A DNA stretch of 64,000 nt, from contig MNCI01012690.1 in NCBI GenBank assembly GCA_015680685.1, forward strand, positions 213,658 through 277,657. Reading direction: 5' to 3'. A program made the position numbers and the translations under genes. Under the pieces are notes generated by a model. It was not told the DNA's origin, searched no databases, and saw only the letters and a list, made by a program, of their open reading frames with translations. This document shows, piece by piece, positions 1-10,003 of this stretch. Each line of letters opens with the position of its first letter. Positions within the stretch are counted from its first letter, which is position 1. Origin of the DNA: Gnetum montanum (lineage: Eukaryota; Streptophyta; Gnetopsida; Gnetales; Gnetaceae).

Positions 1-743
1 TTCCCACTCAAGGAAGCACACGCACGAGTGGAGAAGGTTGTGATTTTGCTGGGTTTTACCGTTGGATTCAAATGATAAGATGCTATCTTGGAGTATACTC
101 TCTCTTCCATGCTTAAGGAGCTAAATTCCTTGCACTTTACCCCATAGCACCATTGGATCCATTACGCCTTCACCTCTAGATCAGCCTGTTTTGGAATTTC
201 TATCACATTTGCCCCAATTTTAGGCAACCCCAGAGCTTGCGCTATTGCTTCTGAAGAGTAAGAGACATAAATATCTTTGATTCTTACTCTTGACCCTGGT
301 TTTCGATTCATCCAGAAGAGATAAGTTTCTCCTAAGTACCATTCACCACTGGTTGTGATGATTGGCCACATCGAAGAGTTCTGCAATTGGAGCCTCATGT
401 CTTCTGGTGCATGCTCGAGGAATGGTCCAAAATTTAGCTCTTGGAGGACCGTTTGTTGCACCTCGCGTAGAGTGATAGCATCAAGGTAGGCTTGTGTTAG
501 GGTGACCTCAAGCTGCAGTGCTATCCTAGGAGTCTCATCCTCCAGCGATTGCTCACCAGGAATCTCCTCTTCAGGAATCTAGTGAACAGATTCCACGTCA
601 GGTCTTTCGTGGAAGGGCCCAGTTGCATGAGAGCCCTCTGCATACTCTGGTTGTTACACTCCTCATCCCCTTCTTCTGTGTGGGTGCTTGTCCCTTGGTT
701 GTGATGGTCCTTCATCCCTTGAGTGCCACGATTTGGGTGCCAT
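1..743 (-). pseudogene. Third ORF (env position) of element A, 5' part
   Basis: Starts at ATG 743 (MAPKSWHSRDEGPSQP) and continues, with a stop and frameshifts, through LEVTLTQAYLDAITLREVQ and VLQELNFGPFLEHAPEDM. It goes on through MWPIITTSGEWYLGETYLFW and LPKIGANVIEIPKQ (461-162), then a stop and WIQWCYGVKCKEF to the window edge at ITTFSTRACASLSG. I do not recognise the family. The same blocks occur in order in element F, so it is a true shared ORF of unknown function downstream of pol. Confidence 0.7.
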
Positions 744-972
744 CTACAATCAAACATAACCGTTCGTTAGACCGTTCATAAGTAGTTTAAGATGGTCCAT
801 ATATACTTTCTCAGTTTGACCAAGTTATGTTAATGGCACAAGCACACTGTTAAGCTTCCCGGAGCGTTAAGTTAGGGGTTAGGGCCAAATTTTTTATAAT
901 TAACAAACTAATTAATTAATTAATTAATTACACAAAGGCCCCACCCCCCCCCCCCCACAACTGAGAGCATAC
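744..972 (-). other. Predicted 5' UTR intron before the third ORF, element A
   Basis: The minus strand gives donor CTGGAG|GTATGC and acceptor TTTGATTGTAG|ATGGCACCC, so the acceptor AG directly precedes the ATG. The interior is AT-rich, as in plant introns. This is a motif-based prediction only. Confidence 0.4.
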
Positions 973-1118
973 CTCCAGGTGCTTAAAAAGGGCAAGGACA
1001 GATTGATGCAGACACACGATGGAATGTAGGTGCATTGGGAAGGGTTAGGAAGAAAAAATAGCAAAAACTCCCCTCAATTTGAACTCCAAATGATGAAAAA
1101 TGAAGAAGTGTGGTGGGG

Positions 1119-1126
1119 TATATATA
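1119..1126 (-). promoter_or_regulatory. Internal TATA box upstream of the third ORF, element A
   Basis: The minus strand reads CCCCTATATATACCCCACC. It lies 32 bases downstream (minus sense) of the 1158-1195 palindromes and about 375 bases upstream of the third-ORF ATG at 743. The arrangement mirrors the LTR promoter of the same element. Promoter function is an inference. Confidence 0.5.
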
Positions 1127-1157
1127 GGGGTTGGGCGCTGTCTTGACAGGGCCACAA

Positions 1158-1195
1158 ATACGCAACTGCGTATACGTAGGCCTTGCGTATACGCA
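1158..1195. repeat. Palindrome cluster TGCGTATACGCA upstream of third ORF, element A
   Basis: TGCGTATACGCA at 1184-1195 is a perfect 12 bp palindrome. TGCGTATACGTA at 1167-1178 is near-perfect, and ATACGCAACTGCGTAT spans 1158-1173. The core GCGTATACGC is also the centre of the 18 bp palindrome in this element's LTR. Confidence 0.8.
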
Positions 1196-2769
1196 GCAAT
1201 GTTCACTTGTGGACCAGCATTGACCAACCCATAAAACACCCAAAATGATGAATTCAAAAACCCAAATTGAGGTGGTTGAAGTGCAAAAAAGGCCTGATCA
1301 TGGTTGAGGACATGAGGAAGGTAATGGAGTGCAAAAAAGAGACAAAATTGGAGAATGGGAAGCAAAAAGAACTCCACAAGGACGAAATCGAACGATGGGA
1401 CACGGAAAACAATGAACCAAGAAATCCAAAGGATGGGAGGCTTAATAGGCAGAACCAGAAATATGCAGGTGGGTCCTCCCCATAGCAGGCAACAGCCTTT
1501 GTAGCCCCTACATACCCGCAACACTAGGGTCCGTGGGCCCGGGTGCCAAGAATTGGTGCTGGCCAGTTAAGACTCCAAACCAAGAGAACCCACCAAGGCA
1601 TGAGAGACCTATAGAAAACATGACGAACACACAAAACATAAAAATGGTAGTTAGCTGAGTATGGAGAGGAGTGGGAACAAAGGGAGAGGAAAGAATGGAA
1701 AGTCCGAGTGTTGGCCACATGAAACCCCATGTGCGATCGTGGTTAAGTGACCTGGTAGAACCTTCCCAAGGTCAGACCCAAAACCATCCATAGTCAGTGA
1801 CATTGCAGCAATAAACAAAGTCCTGACCATCCCCCAGGGAAACCAGAATGACACCACAGAGAACCACCACTCCAAGAAACGTGAGAAGAAGGAAGTGAAA
1901 TGGGACAAAGTTAGAGGGGACCAAGGAAGTTCCATAACTAAAGCGTATGGCCCATGAGAGGCAGTTTAAGGGGTGTGCTTTGAATTCCCCCACGATTTGT
2001 TTGTCTTTTCTTTTGTGCAGGGGAACCACACCATGCGAAGACCCATGCGTGTTTGCATGCATTCGACCAAGGGGTGTGCTTTGAATTCTCATTTTATTTG
2101 TTTATTGTGTTTTTTTTGAATTTTTTTTAGTGAGGACCACAACCATGCAAGGTTAGACTACCTAGAAGCTTCCATAGAGAGAGACTTGGAGTGGGAGGAA
2201 ATCCATGAGGACACACCAGCAACCCGGGGAACAAAACAGAACAACGAATAAAGCATTCCCCTTGAAGTCACACCTGATTCAAATCATTGGGGCATCCCTC
2301 AGTCTGGGAACTACACAAGTCACACATTAATTAAACTATTTTTAAGTGAAGGGGTTACATGTTCGCAACAAAAGGAAAACCATGGAATGGTGAATGGGCG
2401 AATGACGTGGACTCACTGCTGAGTTTATGAAGTGAAAACAACGTAAAATCCAAGGACAACCATGCAATGGTAGGAGCTAGATAATGAGGAAGACTATTAT
2501 AGTACCCATCGTAACGAAAATTGACCATGTCGAACGTTTGAAGACAATACGACGACGTCTGCCATTATGCAAAAAAACATTGACAAGTACAAAAAATGAA
2601 AAATAATTAAAGAAAATGAAAAGAGGTGCAAAGAATGTGCAAATGTATGAATGATGGTGAAAGAAAAAAAATGTAAAACAATAAGTGTAAAACAAAAAAT
2701 GATAAAACAAAGAAATATAAAACAAAAAATGATAAAACGGTGAGGGGAGTAGGGAATGGATCAACAGGG

Positions 2770-4290
2770 AGGATGGTCTCCCCCACGACTAGGTGGAAAG
2801 GAGGAGACGCGAAAAATGGAGCGTGGGCGACCGATTGATGATGAGGCGGTGGCACTAGTTGTGTGGAGCTCATGGAAAGGTTTTAATTGTTGGCAGTTGA
2901 CTAACTGTGTTCTGGTGGGATCCCCAGGTTTGTGGATGAGCAAGGCCCCGGATGGGAAGGTTTCAGAGACAATATAAGGTCCCTCCCATAGTGTCTAAAA
3001 ATTTGTCAGTTGGGATACATGTGAGGGGTTCCAATATAATACCTTGTCTCCACATCAAAATGTGACCTTCCGAATCCTAAGATCATGTCATTTCTTGTAA
3101 TAGGCCTTGTGGGTTTTGTTTGAAAATAGGACCAGTAGTCGGTTCTCATCTAGCACACTTAAATTGATTAATTGTTCACATTGTGCTAGTGGTAGGTCAA
3201 GGCTGAGGTCATTGGCTGTGGATAGTGTACAGAGTTCTTCTTGGATTGGAAGTTTTGGCAACTTTCTGTACACTAACTCGTAGGGAGAGTACCCTACAGG
3301 AAGTTTCCAAGTGGAGCGATAGGCCCATAGGGCATCGTTGAGCTTGGTACTCCAATCCCTCCTGTATTTGCTAATTGTTTAGGTAAGGATCTTGGTGATC
3401 TCCCTATTGGTGACTTCGGCCTGCCCATTGGCTTGGGGGTGATAGGGTGTTGTAAATTTATGTGTGACCCCTAAACATTGCATAAGTTTTCGAAAAGTGA
3501 CACCCGTGAAGTGAGTCCCATTGTTAGAAATGAGTGCGCGTGGCACTCCAAACCTAGTTATGATTTGTTGCTAGACAAATCGTGTGGCGGTGTTGGAAGA
3601 ACAGTCGATGATGACTGCCGCTTCTACCCACTTTGTACAGTAGTCCATAGCTACGATGATGTATGCCTTTCCATTTGACAAGGGGGTGATGGGTCCCATG
3701 AAGTCGATACCCCAAATGTCGAAGGGCTCTAGTGGCTGGATCCACTGTTGAGGTCCCTTCAACCATGCCAACATCCCACCATCTCTTTGGCATCGTTCGC
3801 AGGAGCAGGTGAACCATTGTGCATCCCTGAAAAGTGTAGGCCAGTAATACCCTGCAAACAGGATTTTAATGGTCGCTCAGCGTCCAGCATAGTGGCCCCC
3901 ACAAGGGCCCTTGTGAGCATCTTGGAGGACACACAGTGTATCGTCATCAGGGATACACCATCTAACCAAGTCATCTATGCACACCTTGTAGAGGTGACCA
4001 TTGATTTCCATGAAATGCTTAGCCTTATGGAGAAACTGCTATTTCTGTCGAAGGTTCCATTCCTTTGGCAGCTCCTGGGTTGTAAGGTAGGTGAGGATGT
4101 GGTTGAACCAAGGAGATTCCTTGGGTGCTTGAGGATCAACGGTGCCTATGAAGAGGAGTTCATCTGGAAACTGATTGGATAAGGGCTCCTCCTCTTCTGC
4201 GTAGTCCCATCGTAACCGAGACAAGTGGTCAATGACCACATTCTCAGTCCCCTTTCTGTCTACCATGGTAAGATCAAACTCCTAAAGAAT
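2770..4290 (-). pseudogene. pol (INT): Integrase of element A
   Basis: Broken integrase. Visible are DRKGTENVVIDHLSRL at the RNase H boundary, an H-H-C-C region near 3900-3780, and the core QQWIQPLEPFDIWGIDFMGP with its first catalytic Asp. The C-terminal parts include YRKLPKLPIQEELCTLSTA (3273-3088) and the terminal block LINCQQLKPFHELHT near 2900. The core is in several frames. There is no chromodomain, as expected for Athila. The gene ends next to the AGTCGTGGGGGAGA tract at 2790-2777. Confidence 0.85.
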
Positions 4291-4395
4291 CATCAGCCAC
4301 CAGATTATGTGAGGGCTCACCGTTGGTTTGTTCATCAGGAACCGAATAGAACTATGGTTAGTGTGCACAAACACCTCATATCCGAGCACATAGTG

Positions 4396-4872
4396 CTAGA
4401 ATTTATCTAATCCGAGCACCACCGCCATCAACTCCTTCTCGGTGGTGGTATAGTTTAGCAGTGCACCCACAATGCTACAGCTTGCATAGTGGATATAATA
4501 TGGACGTTTCTGATTGTCAAACTGTGTAAGCATAGCTCCCAAGGCATAGTTGGAGGCATTTGTCATAATGTGAAAAGGTCTGAACCAATCAGGTGCTCGT
4601 AGAATCGGAGCTTCTATGAGCTTCTGTTTCAATGCTTGGAATGCAGACTCGCATTCCTTGGTCCAAACGAACGGATCGTCCTTCTTTGTAAGTTCTACTA
4701 ATGGCCTGGCTATCTTTGAGAAGCGCTCTATGAAATGTCGATAGTAACCAGTGTGTCCAAGGAATGACCGAACATCTTTAACGGTAGTTGGTTGATGGGT
4801 TATTCCTTGGATGACCCTGATCTTTTCAAGGTCTACGTTGATCCCTATTGATGAGATGCAATGCCCCAGCAC
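4396..4872 (-). pseudogene. pol (RH): RT connection / RNase H of element A
   Basis: An open stretch of about 158 residues with GITHQPTTVKDVRSFLGHTG, YYRHFIERFSKIARPL, CESAFQALKQKL and ILRAPDWFRPFHIM. It continues with ASNYALGAMLTQ and LNYTTTEKELMAVV, typical of Ty3/gypsy RNase H. The frame breaks at 4396 and resumes with the HTNHSSIRFLMNKP-like block further left. It would degrade the RNA strand during cDNA synthesis. Confidence 0.85.
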
Positions 4873-5600
4873 AATGCCGTCTTAGATCATCAAATGGCTC
4901 TTTTGCCAATTGAGCCATAGATTGGTGTCTACACACTACTTTAGAACCTACTCTAGATGGTCCAAGGCTTGCTCGAACGTGGCCTCATAGGTGGAGAAGT
5001 CATCCATAAAGACTTCTATACCATTGCCGATTTGTTGTTGGAAGATGCTTCGGACGAGGCGTTGGAACGTTGCAGGTGCATTGCACAGATCAAAGAGCAT
5101 CTTCTTATATGCAAAAGTCCCTCATGGACTCATGAAAGTAGTTTTGGCTTGGTCCTCTTGTGCTATTTGGATTTGGTTATAACCACTATAACCATCCAAA
5201 AAACTATAATATCGGTTTCCTACGATGGTGTCCAACACTTGGTCCATAAATGGGAGTGGGAAGTGGTCCTTGAAGGTTGCCATGTTGAGCAACCGGAAAT
5301 CGATACAAACCCTCCACTTGCCACCTTTCTTGGTTACAATAATGAGGGGGCTAACCCACTCGCTATTGGTGACAGAATAGATGAATCTCACCTTGAGCAA
5401 TTATTCAATTTCATCTTTTACGATCTACTTCAATTTAGGATTCAGCCATCTTTGTGGCTATCGTTGTGGCTTCATGGAAGGGTCAAGGTAGATCTGGTGC
5501 TAGCAGACCCTGGGATCAACTCCAGTCAACTCTAAATATGACCATGCGAATGCAGCAATCCATTTGTTTACCATCACCGGCAACTTCTTTTTCTATTCAG
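4870..5600 (-). pseudogene. pol (RT): Reverse transcriptase of element A
   Basis: RNA-directed DNA polymerase. Visible in order are SEWVSPLIIVTKKGGKWRVC, IDFRLLNMATFKDHFPLPF, YYSFLDGYSGYNQIQIA, SIFQQQIGNGIEVFMDDFS (active site FMDD near 5030-4995) and SNWQKSHLM. The FMDDFS form is typical of Athila RT. Frameshifts occur around 5120 and 4900-4980. A is the only Athila-like copy here that keeps three Gln codons between SIF and IGNG; the others have a stop there. Confidence 0.9.
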
Positions 5601-5989
5601 GAGCAAGAGCAGCATTAATAATTACCGGCTTTCCAATCTACAAAAATGCATACTCCAAGTGAGCTAGTAAATACTTTAGCTCCAAGGGCTCTTGTTTGAA
5701 CCTCTCAGGGATTTGTAGCATTCCCCAATCATCTTGGTCATCAATAATGGAAATATGTTGATGAATCTCCTCCATCACATCCATGCTATCAACATAGGCT
5801 TGCACTAGCCCCTCAGACAGTTCCATGCATAATGTGCTGCTATTAGGATCAGCTATCAGCCATTGGGTGCCCTCTCGGTTAGTGGCTACTATGTACAGGC
5901 ACTGTTGAATAGGTTATTCTTCGGTACACCGACTGCATGCTTGAATGGATATTTGCTTAGTGGACCATAACTGCTGCACACAGTTGCAC
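5600..5989 (-). pseudogene. Protease-RT linker of element A
   Basis: Minus-strand fragment with ELSEGLVQAYVDSMD and LELKYLLAHLEYAFL, conserved in the same place in B, C and D (for example LKPLPTGLEYMTLENGKS in D). It resembles the short segment before the first RT motif in Athila pol. There is no catalytic motif. Confidence 0.6.
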
Positions 5990-6560
5990 CCTGAGTCATT
6001 GTACATGATGCATGGAACATTTTTCTTCTCAATCTTCCCAAAAGGATTTTCCTTTGAAATTTCCAAGGACATATCTTAGAGTCCTAGTTGTGTGTCCACC
6101 GTGCTTAGCCAAGCTCTTCCCATGATGATTGGGAAGTTCCCCTTACAGTTCTCTACACGGATGATTAGGAAATCAGTAGGATAGGACCACCCACAAACGA
6201 TGGTCACAATGTCCTCCACCAAACCCAAGGGAATGGTGATGGAGTGGTCTGCTAACTCAAGCTGGATGTTGCTCTTCTTTAGTGGGGGAAGGTTCCAGTT
6301 CTTGTACATATCATGAGAGATTAAATTGACCCTTGACCCTGAGTCCAGAAGAGCCTTGCACGGCTCATTCCCAGCCACCTGAAGATAGATTAGGGGGCTT
6401 CCCAGATCTATCAATTTATGGGAAAGAGAACCTGCTTTGATCCAGTCGATCACAGCATGTGAGCATGACCGTCTGGATGTTGAAGTGCAGTGGAGTGGAG
6501 GACTGCTCGAGCGGTATGATGGTAGAGGCATTGGTATGTTTGGAGGCACTGGCCACATGC
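5990..6560 (-). pseudogene. pro: Aspartic protease of element A
   Basis: Retropepsin domain that would process the polyprotein. An open stretch of about 160 residues (6558-6076) has the catalytic motif LLDSGSRVNLIS, then the flap-side blocks IPLGLVEDIV and the conserved IIMGRAWLST. DSG instead of the more usual DTG is also seen in C and D, so it is a family feature and not decay. After 6076 a stop interrupts the tail, which continues as SLEISKENPFGKIEKKNVPCIMYND. Confidence 0.85.
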
Positions 6561-7089
6561 GTAGGTGAGGGTGTGTTTAGATTATTGGGCAGAAAAAAAG
6601 GATGTTTGCGTTGTTTGGGTTCCGGTCCACTCAGATGAGGTGCTGGTTGTAAGTTAACAGCCCTCGTAGCATTTCTTTGCTGTGGCTATGGCGGTATTTC
6701 TCCCTACATGGATGAAGCAGGTGGCAACTAAGTGGTATGGTGTGGAGAAGTGACAGAAGAAGGTTACAGAGGGTAGAAGAGATGTGGATTTATTCCCCTG
6801 GGTGATGGAGATGGATGTCTAAAATATTCAGGGGGATGGTAGTAACTAGAAAAGGCTACATGACTAGAAGAGTCTCTTGGAGAGACTAGTTGCTGAACAT
6901 AGTACCCATAAGGATCTGACTATTTGTAAGGGTATTGATGCCTTGGAGGTGGCATCCCCCACACTTGTGGTTGCTGCCACTATTGGAAGTATTCATACAG
7001 TTTTGGGGATGTTCCACTCAGATAATATCCTTGCTGCTAGTGGTGGAATCGCCTAGGGTTGCCTTGTGGATAAGGCAACCTTCGGGGTG
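6560..7089 (-). pseudogene. Gln/Pro/Tyr-rich tail between gag and protease, element A
   Basis: On the minus strand this continues the gag frame after the zinc knuckle (VYALNP) with fragments rich in Gln, Pro and Tyr, interrupted by stops. The same low-complexity linker follows the knuckle in B (40860-41470), C (50211-50745), D (53561-54035) and fragment G. No enzymatic motif is visible; it probably belongs to the gag-pol polyprotein linker. Confidence 0.6.
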
Positions 7090-8938
7090 TCTACCGCTGC
7101 ACCAATTGAGGGTTCAAAGCATACACCCCAAACTCTTGAAGGTGTGACACCATAGGACAACATCCCTTAGGATGCTCATATTGGCATACGTCACATCCAT
7201 CGTCCCCCTCGATGTCAGAGTCTGCAACCTGCTTTGCTACAGCAACTTTTCCCTTACCCTTATGTAAGGCATGTTCAGCTCCCTTCTTCCTGTGCCAATC
7301 ATGGTCACTACCTTGTTCTTTGAACTCTTCTGCAATTTTCAATACACTTTGGAATTTCTCATCTAAAGAGTCCCATATTTTATTCGCCTTTGCCGATATT
7401 TTAGATGCAAACTTTTGTAATGGAGAAGTCTTCCGATTGACCGTTGCTTCTAGTGGTGACTGATCCTCCTCATCACAAAATCAGACCTCCCTCTTCCTAA
7501 GGGAAGGGTCCCAGTTGAATTCTTCTGCACTCTCCTTTTTTCAAAGTCCTTCTTCTTCCTTGACCACCTGATCAATGAGGTGTTGCAACTGATGGGCCCT
7601 TAGCTCTGACAATCGTCCCTTGGCGTACATGCCCAGGGTCTTTCGTGTTTCAAAACAGAGCCCATCGATAATGTGGCGAAGCTGTGCCTGCTGAGAGTAA
7701 CCATGACTAGGGCACCGATGTAACAATGAGTAATACTTGCTCATGGCGGCATCCAAGGGTTCATGATTCCCTTGTTTCCAACCTTGGATCTGCTGTCTTA
7801 GATTCGCCACTCTAGAGTACGTTTGATATTTTTCATTGAAAATTTCAAGCATTGTACTCCATCTTCTGATTGATTCCGACTCCAAGGACCAGTACCAACT
7901 TTCAGCTTCTTTGATGAGTGTACGAGGGAACAGCTTCAACCTTTGCCAATCATTATCAATGTTTTGCAGGTTGTAGGTGTCATGGAGCACCTGCAGGTGG
8001 GTCTGCGGATCACATTTGTATCCCCTTTCAAATCTGGGGATGTTGTTCATATCAACTTGTTTGATCCGACTATCCATTTTGTGCCTACTTGGAATGTGAA
8101 CTGACTCGATAATTTGGAGCATGCTCCGAGTAGCTAACAATGGCTCATATGAATCATAGTCCTAATGGGGACCATGAAATCTGTAATGATTCTAGCTACC
8201 CCTTTTTTCATGTTGGCGAGCATCATGCGATTGGTCATGTGCTTCCTCATGTTGCTCCTTCTGAACCTATTTACCATTATCCTTTCTCTCCAGCCTTCCC
8301 CTGTTAGGCTTAGAGCTTGAGCTGGAGGAAGGCGTAGGAGAGGGGGAGGACGGAGAAGAAGGAGAGGCATCACCACCGCTCTAGCAGCGATCTCCCCATC
8401 TACCCTGATGATGACCTCGGTCATCTAACCCAGCCTTACTGTGTGACCCTCCATCCCCTTGAGGATTGTGGTCACTTGGAGGTTTGTTTTGAATGATTGA
8501 CTGGATGAACTATTGCCCTAGTAGAAGTTCGGTTGAATGGGTATCATGAAAGACGGGATCCCCATTGTCTTGCAACCCTTGCGAGAATAAGGGGTTGCTG
8601 AATTGCTTCCCCTTTTGTTGTTGATATCTCTCCACTTGTTGCTAATCTCTTGTACATTGAGCCTCCATGGGACAATAGTCCCAATAGTCATGGTCCTTCA
8701 TGACATACTCTGCCACCCACTCCTAGATGCCCAATCTACCTAGATTGTGATATAGCATCGCAGGAGCCGCTTGGTTGGGTGGTAGCACGATGCTACCCTC
8801 CATGTCCCGCCATCGAAAATGCTCATCCTGATGTAGGATGAATGTGTAATCAGGGACATATTCATTTTGATGTTTGTACACCACCCGACATTCTTGTGGC
8901 ACCGACGGTTCGAATACTTCTCTCCTGTGGGAAGACAT
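7090..8938 (-). pseudogene. gag: gag of element A (degenerate)
   Basis: Capsid/nucleocapsid precursor. The start at 8938 (MSSHRRE) matches the MSSSSHKS start of D and C. The order is an N-terminal region with FTFILHQDE and IVLPP, a basic Ser/Arg/His-rich stretch (about 8424-8140), and a retrotransposon gag core (8140-7541) with IKEAESWYWSLE and LRHIIDGL. Next comes a charged segment, then a zinc-knuckle motif CDVCQYEHPKGCC near 7190 with spacing C-X2-C-X3-H-X4-C. The core survives as about 200 uninterrupted residues; frameshifts and stops separate the other blocks. Confidence 0.85.
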
Positions 8939-9083
8939 ATTGGACGTTAGATGGTCCATATAATTAGTGTACCTTACTATTTGCTTAAATTCGCCTAACG
9001 TGCGTAAATATTTCTACCTTGGGTCTGTTCCAATGACTTAAATGATAATTTCACTAAGGTTAGATGATGCATGTAAGACTAAC

Positions 9084-9104
9084 AGTCCTTGGCAACAGTG
9101 CCAA
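9084..9104 (-). promoter_or_regulatory. Primer binding site of element A
   Basis: The minus strand reads TTGGCACTGTTGCCAAGGAC directly after the LTR terminus. It resembles the tRNA-Asp-type PBS known for Athila elements (TGGCGCC...), with CpG-to-TpG/CpA changes. The assignment to tRNA-Asp is from memory of the family. Confidence 0.7.
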
Positions 9105-9870
9105 TGATGAGCGGCTAGGTATCCCTATGCCCAACCATACGAATCACGAGCGTTCATGTGCAACTCAGTCGAAATCCGTAGACTGTAAGCACTTAACATA
9201 CACCAGACTTCTAACTAGTGAAACCTTGGGTTAGAACGGTCGTTGTCATCCTAATCTCACTTGTGAAGTTCTGTTTACATTGGTTAAGTGAGATTAAGGC
9301 TAATGATTTCTATATCTTTTTTAATTATCTTTCAGCGACTAATTATCTTGGAAAATAAGGATAGAATATTAATTAATCTAAAATTATCCTAATCTAAATC
9401 TTAACTATTCCTAACATAAGTATCCGGTCCCATCTTCCAAGCATGTTCTGAGCATCTCCTAACACTTCTGGGTTACTAGACGTTAAGTGTCACTAGGCTT
9501 ACCAAGCGTTTGGATTACATTTGAGATGGTCGTACTTATGGCCTTAATGAACTACGAATAAACAATAGCTATTGAAATTATAATAACGAAAACATAAGTA
9601 ATTAACAAGTAACTAATAAAGCATAAACATATTAAACTATTAAATGCATAAAATAACTAAGTCCAAATGCTGCAAGGATTGCTTGAATAGTTTATCTTTA
9701 TTGCCATCACGCCAATGGGCTCAGATACATCAGTGCTTGTATAAAGAGTCGGTCACTTTTCTTACACCTACTGCGGGCACTTGGAAAATATTCTATCTCT
9801 TGCGGGAACAAACTACAAGAGCTTCGCTACAACTACTAGAAAGATGCCTAAATGAGGCAGAAGGCCCTCT

Positions 9871-9878
9871 TATTTATA
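9871..9878 (-). promoter_or_regulatory. TATA box of element A LTR
   Basis: The minus strand reads CCTATAAATAAGAGGGCC. The same TATAAATAAGAG context occurs in the LTRs of C and D, which supports it as the element promoter. Confidence 0.65.
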
Positions 9879-9952
9879 GGCCGGGAAAGGTGGTTGTGTA
9901 AACGGGGCCACGTCGATGCAAGGAGGCTACATCGACGGGCCCGCATCAACAC

Positions 9953-9970
9953 GGCCGCGTATACGCGGCC
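9953..9970. repeat. 18 bp perfect palindrome in element A U3
   Basis: GGCCGCGTATACGCGGCC is a perfect palindrome close to the U3 start. Its core CGTATACG recurs in front of the third ORF at 1158-1195 of the same element. Confidence 0.8.
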
Positions 9971-10003
9971 CAGTTGACGCATTGACTAAATGACACTCCA
10001 TCA

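Larger units (their letters stand above)
744..2769 (-). other. Post-pol non-coding spacer of element A
   Basis: No credible ORF. On the minus strand it holds purine tracts (2790-2777 and 1999-1984) and a block conserved in B, D and F: GAATTCAAAGCACACCCCTT, present twice here near 2090-2050 and 1985-1965, followed by CTTTAGTTATGGAAC. It also holds the palindrome cluster and TATA box at 1195-1119 and a predicted intron 972-744. An (ATTA)n run (908-931) and a 13-base C run (944-956) sit in the intron. Short ORFs in the region have no recognisable motif. Confidence 0.7.
1..10003 (-). mobile_element. Element A: Athila-like Ty3/gypsy retrotransposon, 3' end outside window
   Basis: Reading right to left it shows a 5' LTR, a PBS, gag, protease, RT, RNase H and integrase in Ty3/gypsy order, a 2 kb non-coding spacer and a third ORF that runs off position 1. 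The RT active site FMDDFS and the PBS type point to the Athila lineage (family knowledge). The 3' LTR would lie left of the window. All ORFs are broken by stops and frameshifts, so the copy is dead. The 5 bases outside the 5' LTR are GATGT; the partner duplication cannot be seen. Confidence 0.9.
9105..10003 (-). repeat. 5' LTR of element A
   Basis: On the minus strand it begins TGATGGAGTG and ends CTCATCA, the same termini as the LTRs of B, C and D. It abuts the PBS at 9104. The minus-strand U3 holds an 18 bp perfect palindrome and, about 75 bases on, a TATA box. The matching 3' LTR is not in the window, so the outer boundary at 10003 rests on terminal similarity alone. Confidence 0.8.

Noticed and set aside
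1045-1524. 159-codon minus-strand ORF in the spacer of element A
   Set aside because: Rich in Phe/Leu/Cys, spans the palindromes and TATA box, and is not conserved as protein in F, B or D. Probably chance.
1651-2092. Overlapping minus-strand ORFs of 94 and 106 codons in the spacer
   Set aside because: They cover the conserved non-coding block; in B, D and F the same nucleotides are conserved but no reading frame is.
4957-5535. 192-codon plus-strand ORF
   Set aside because: It lies antisense to the RT of element A, whose motifs (FMDDFS, YSGYNQ) are on the minus strand; no motif in the plus-strand product.
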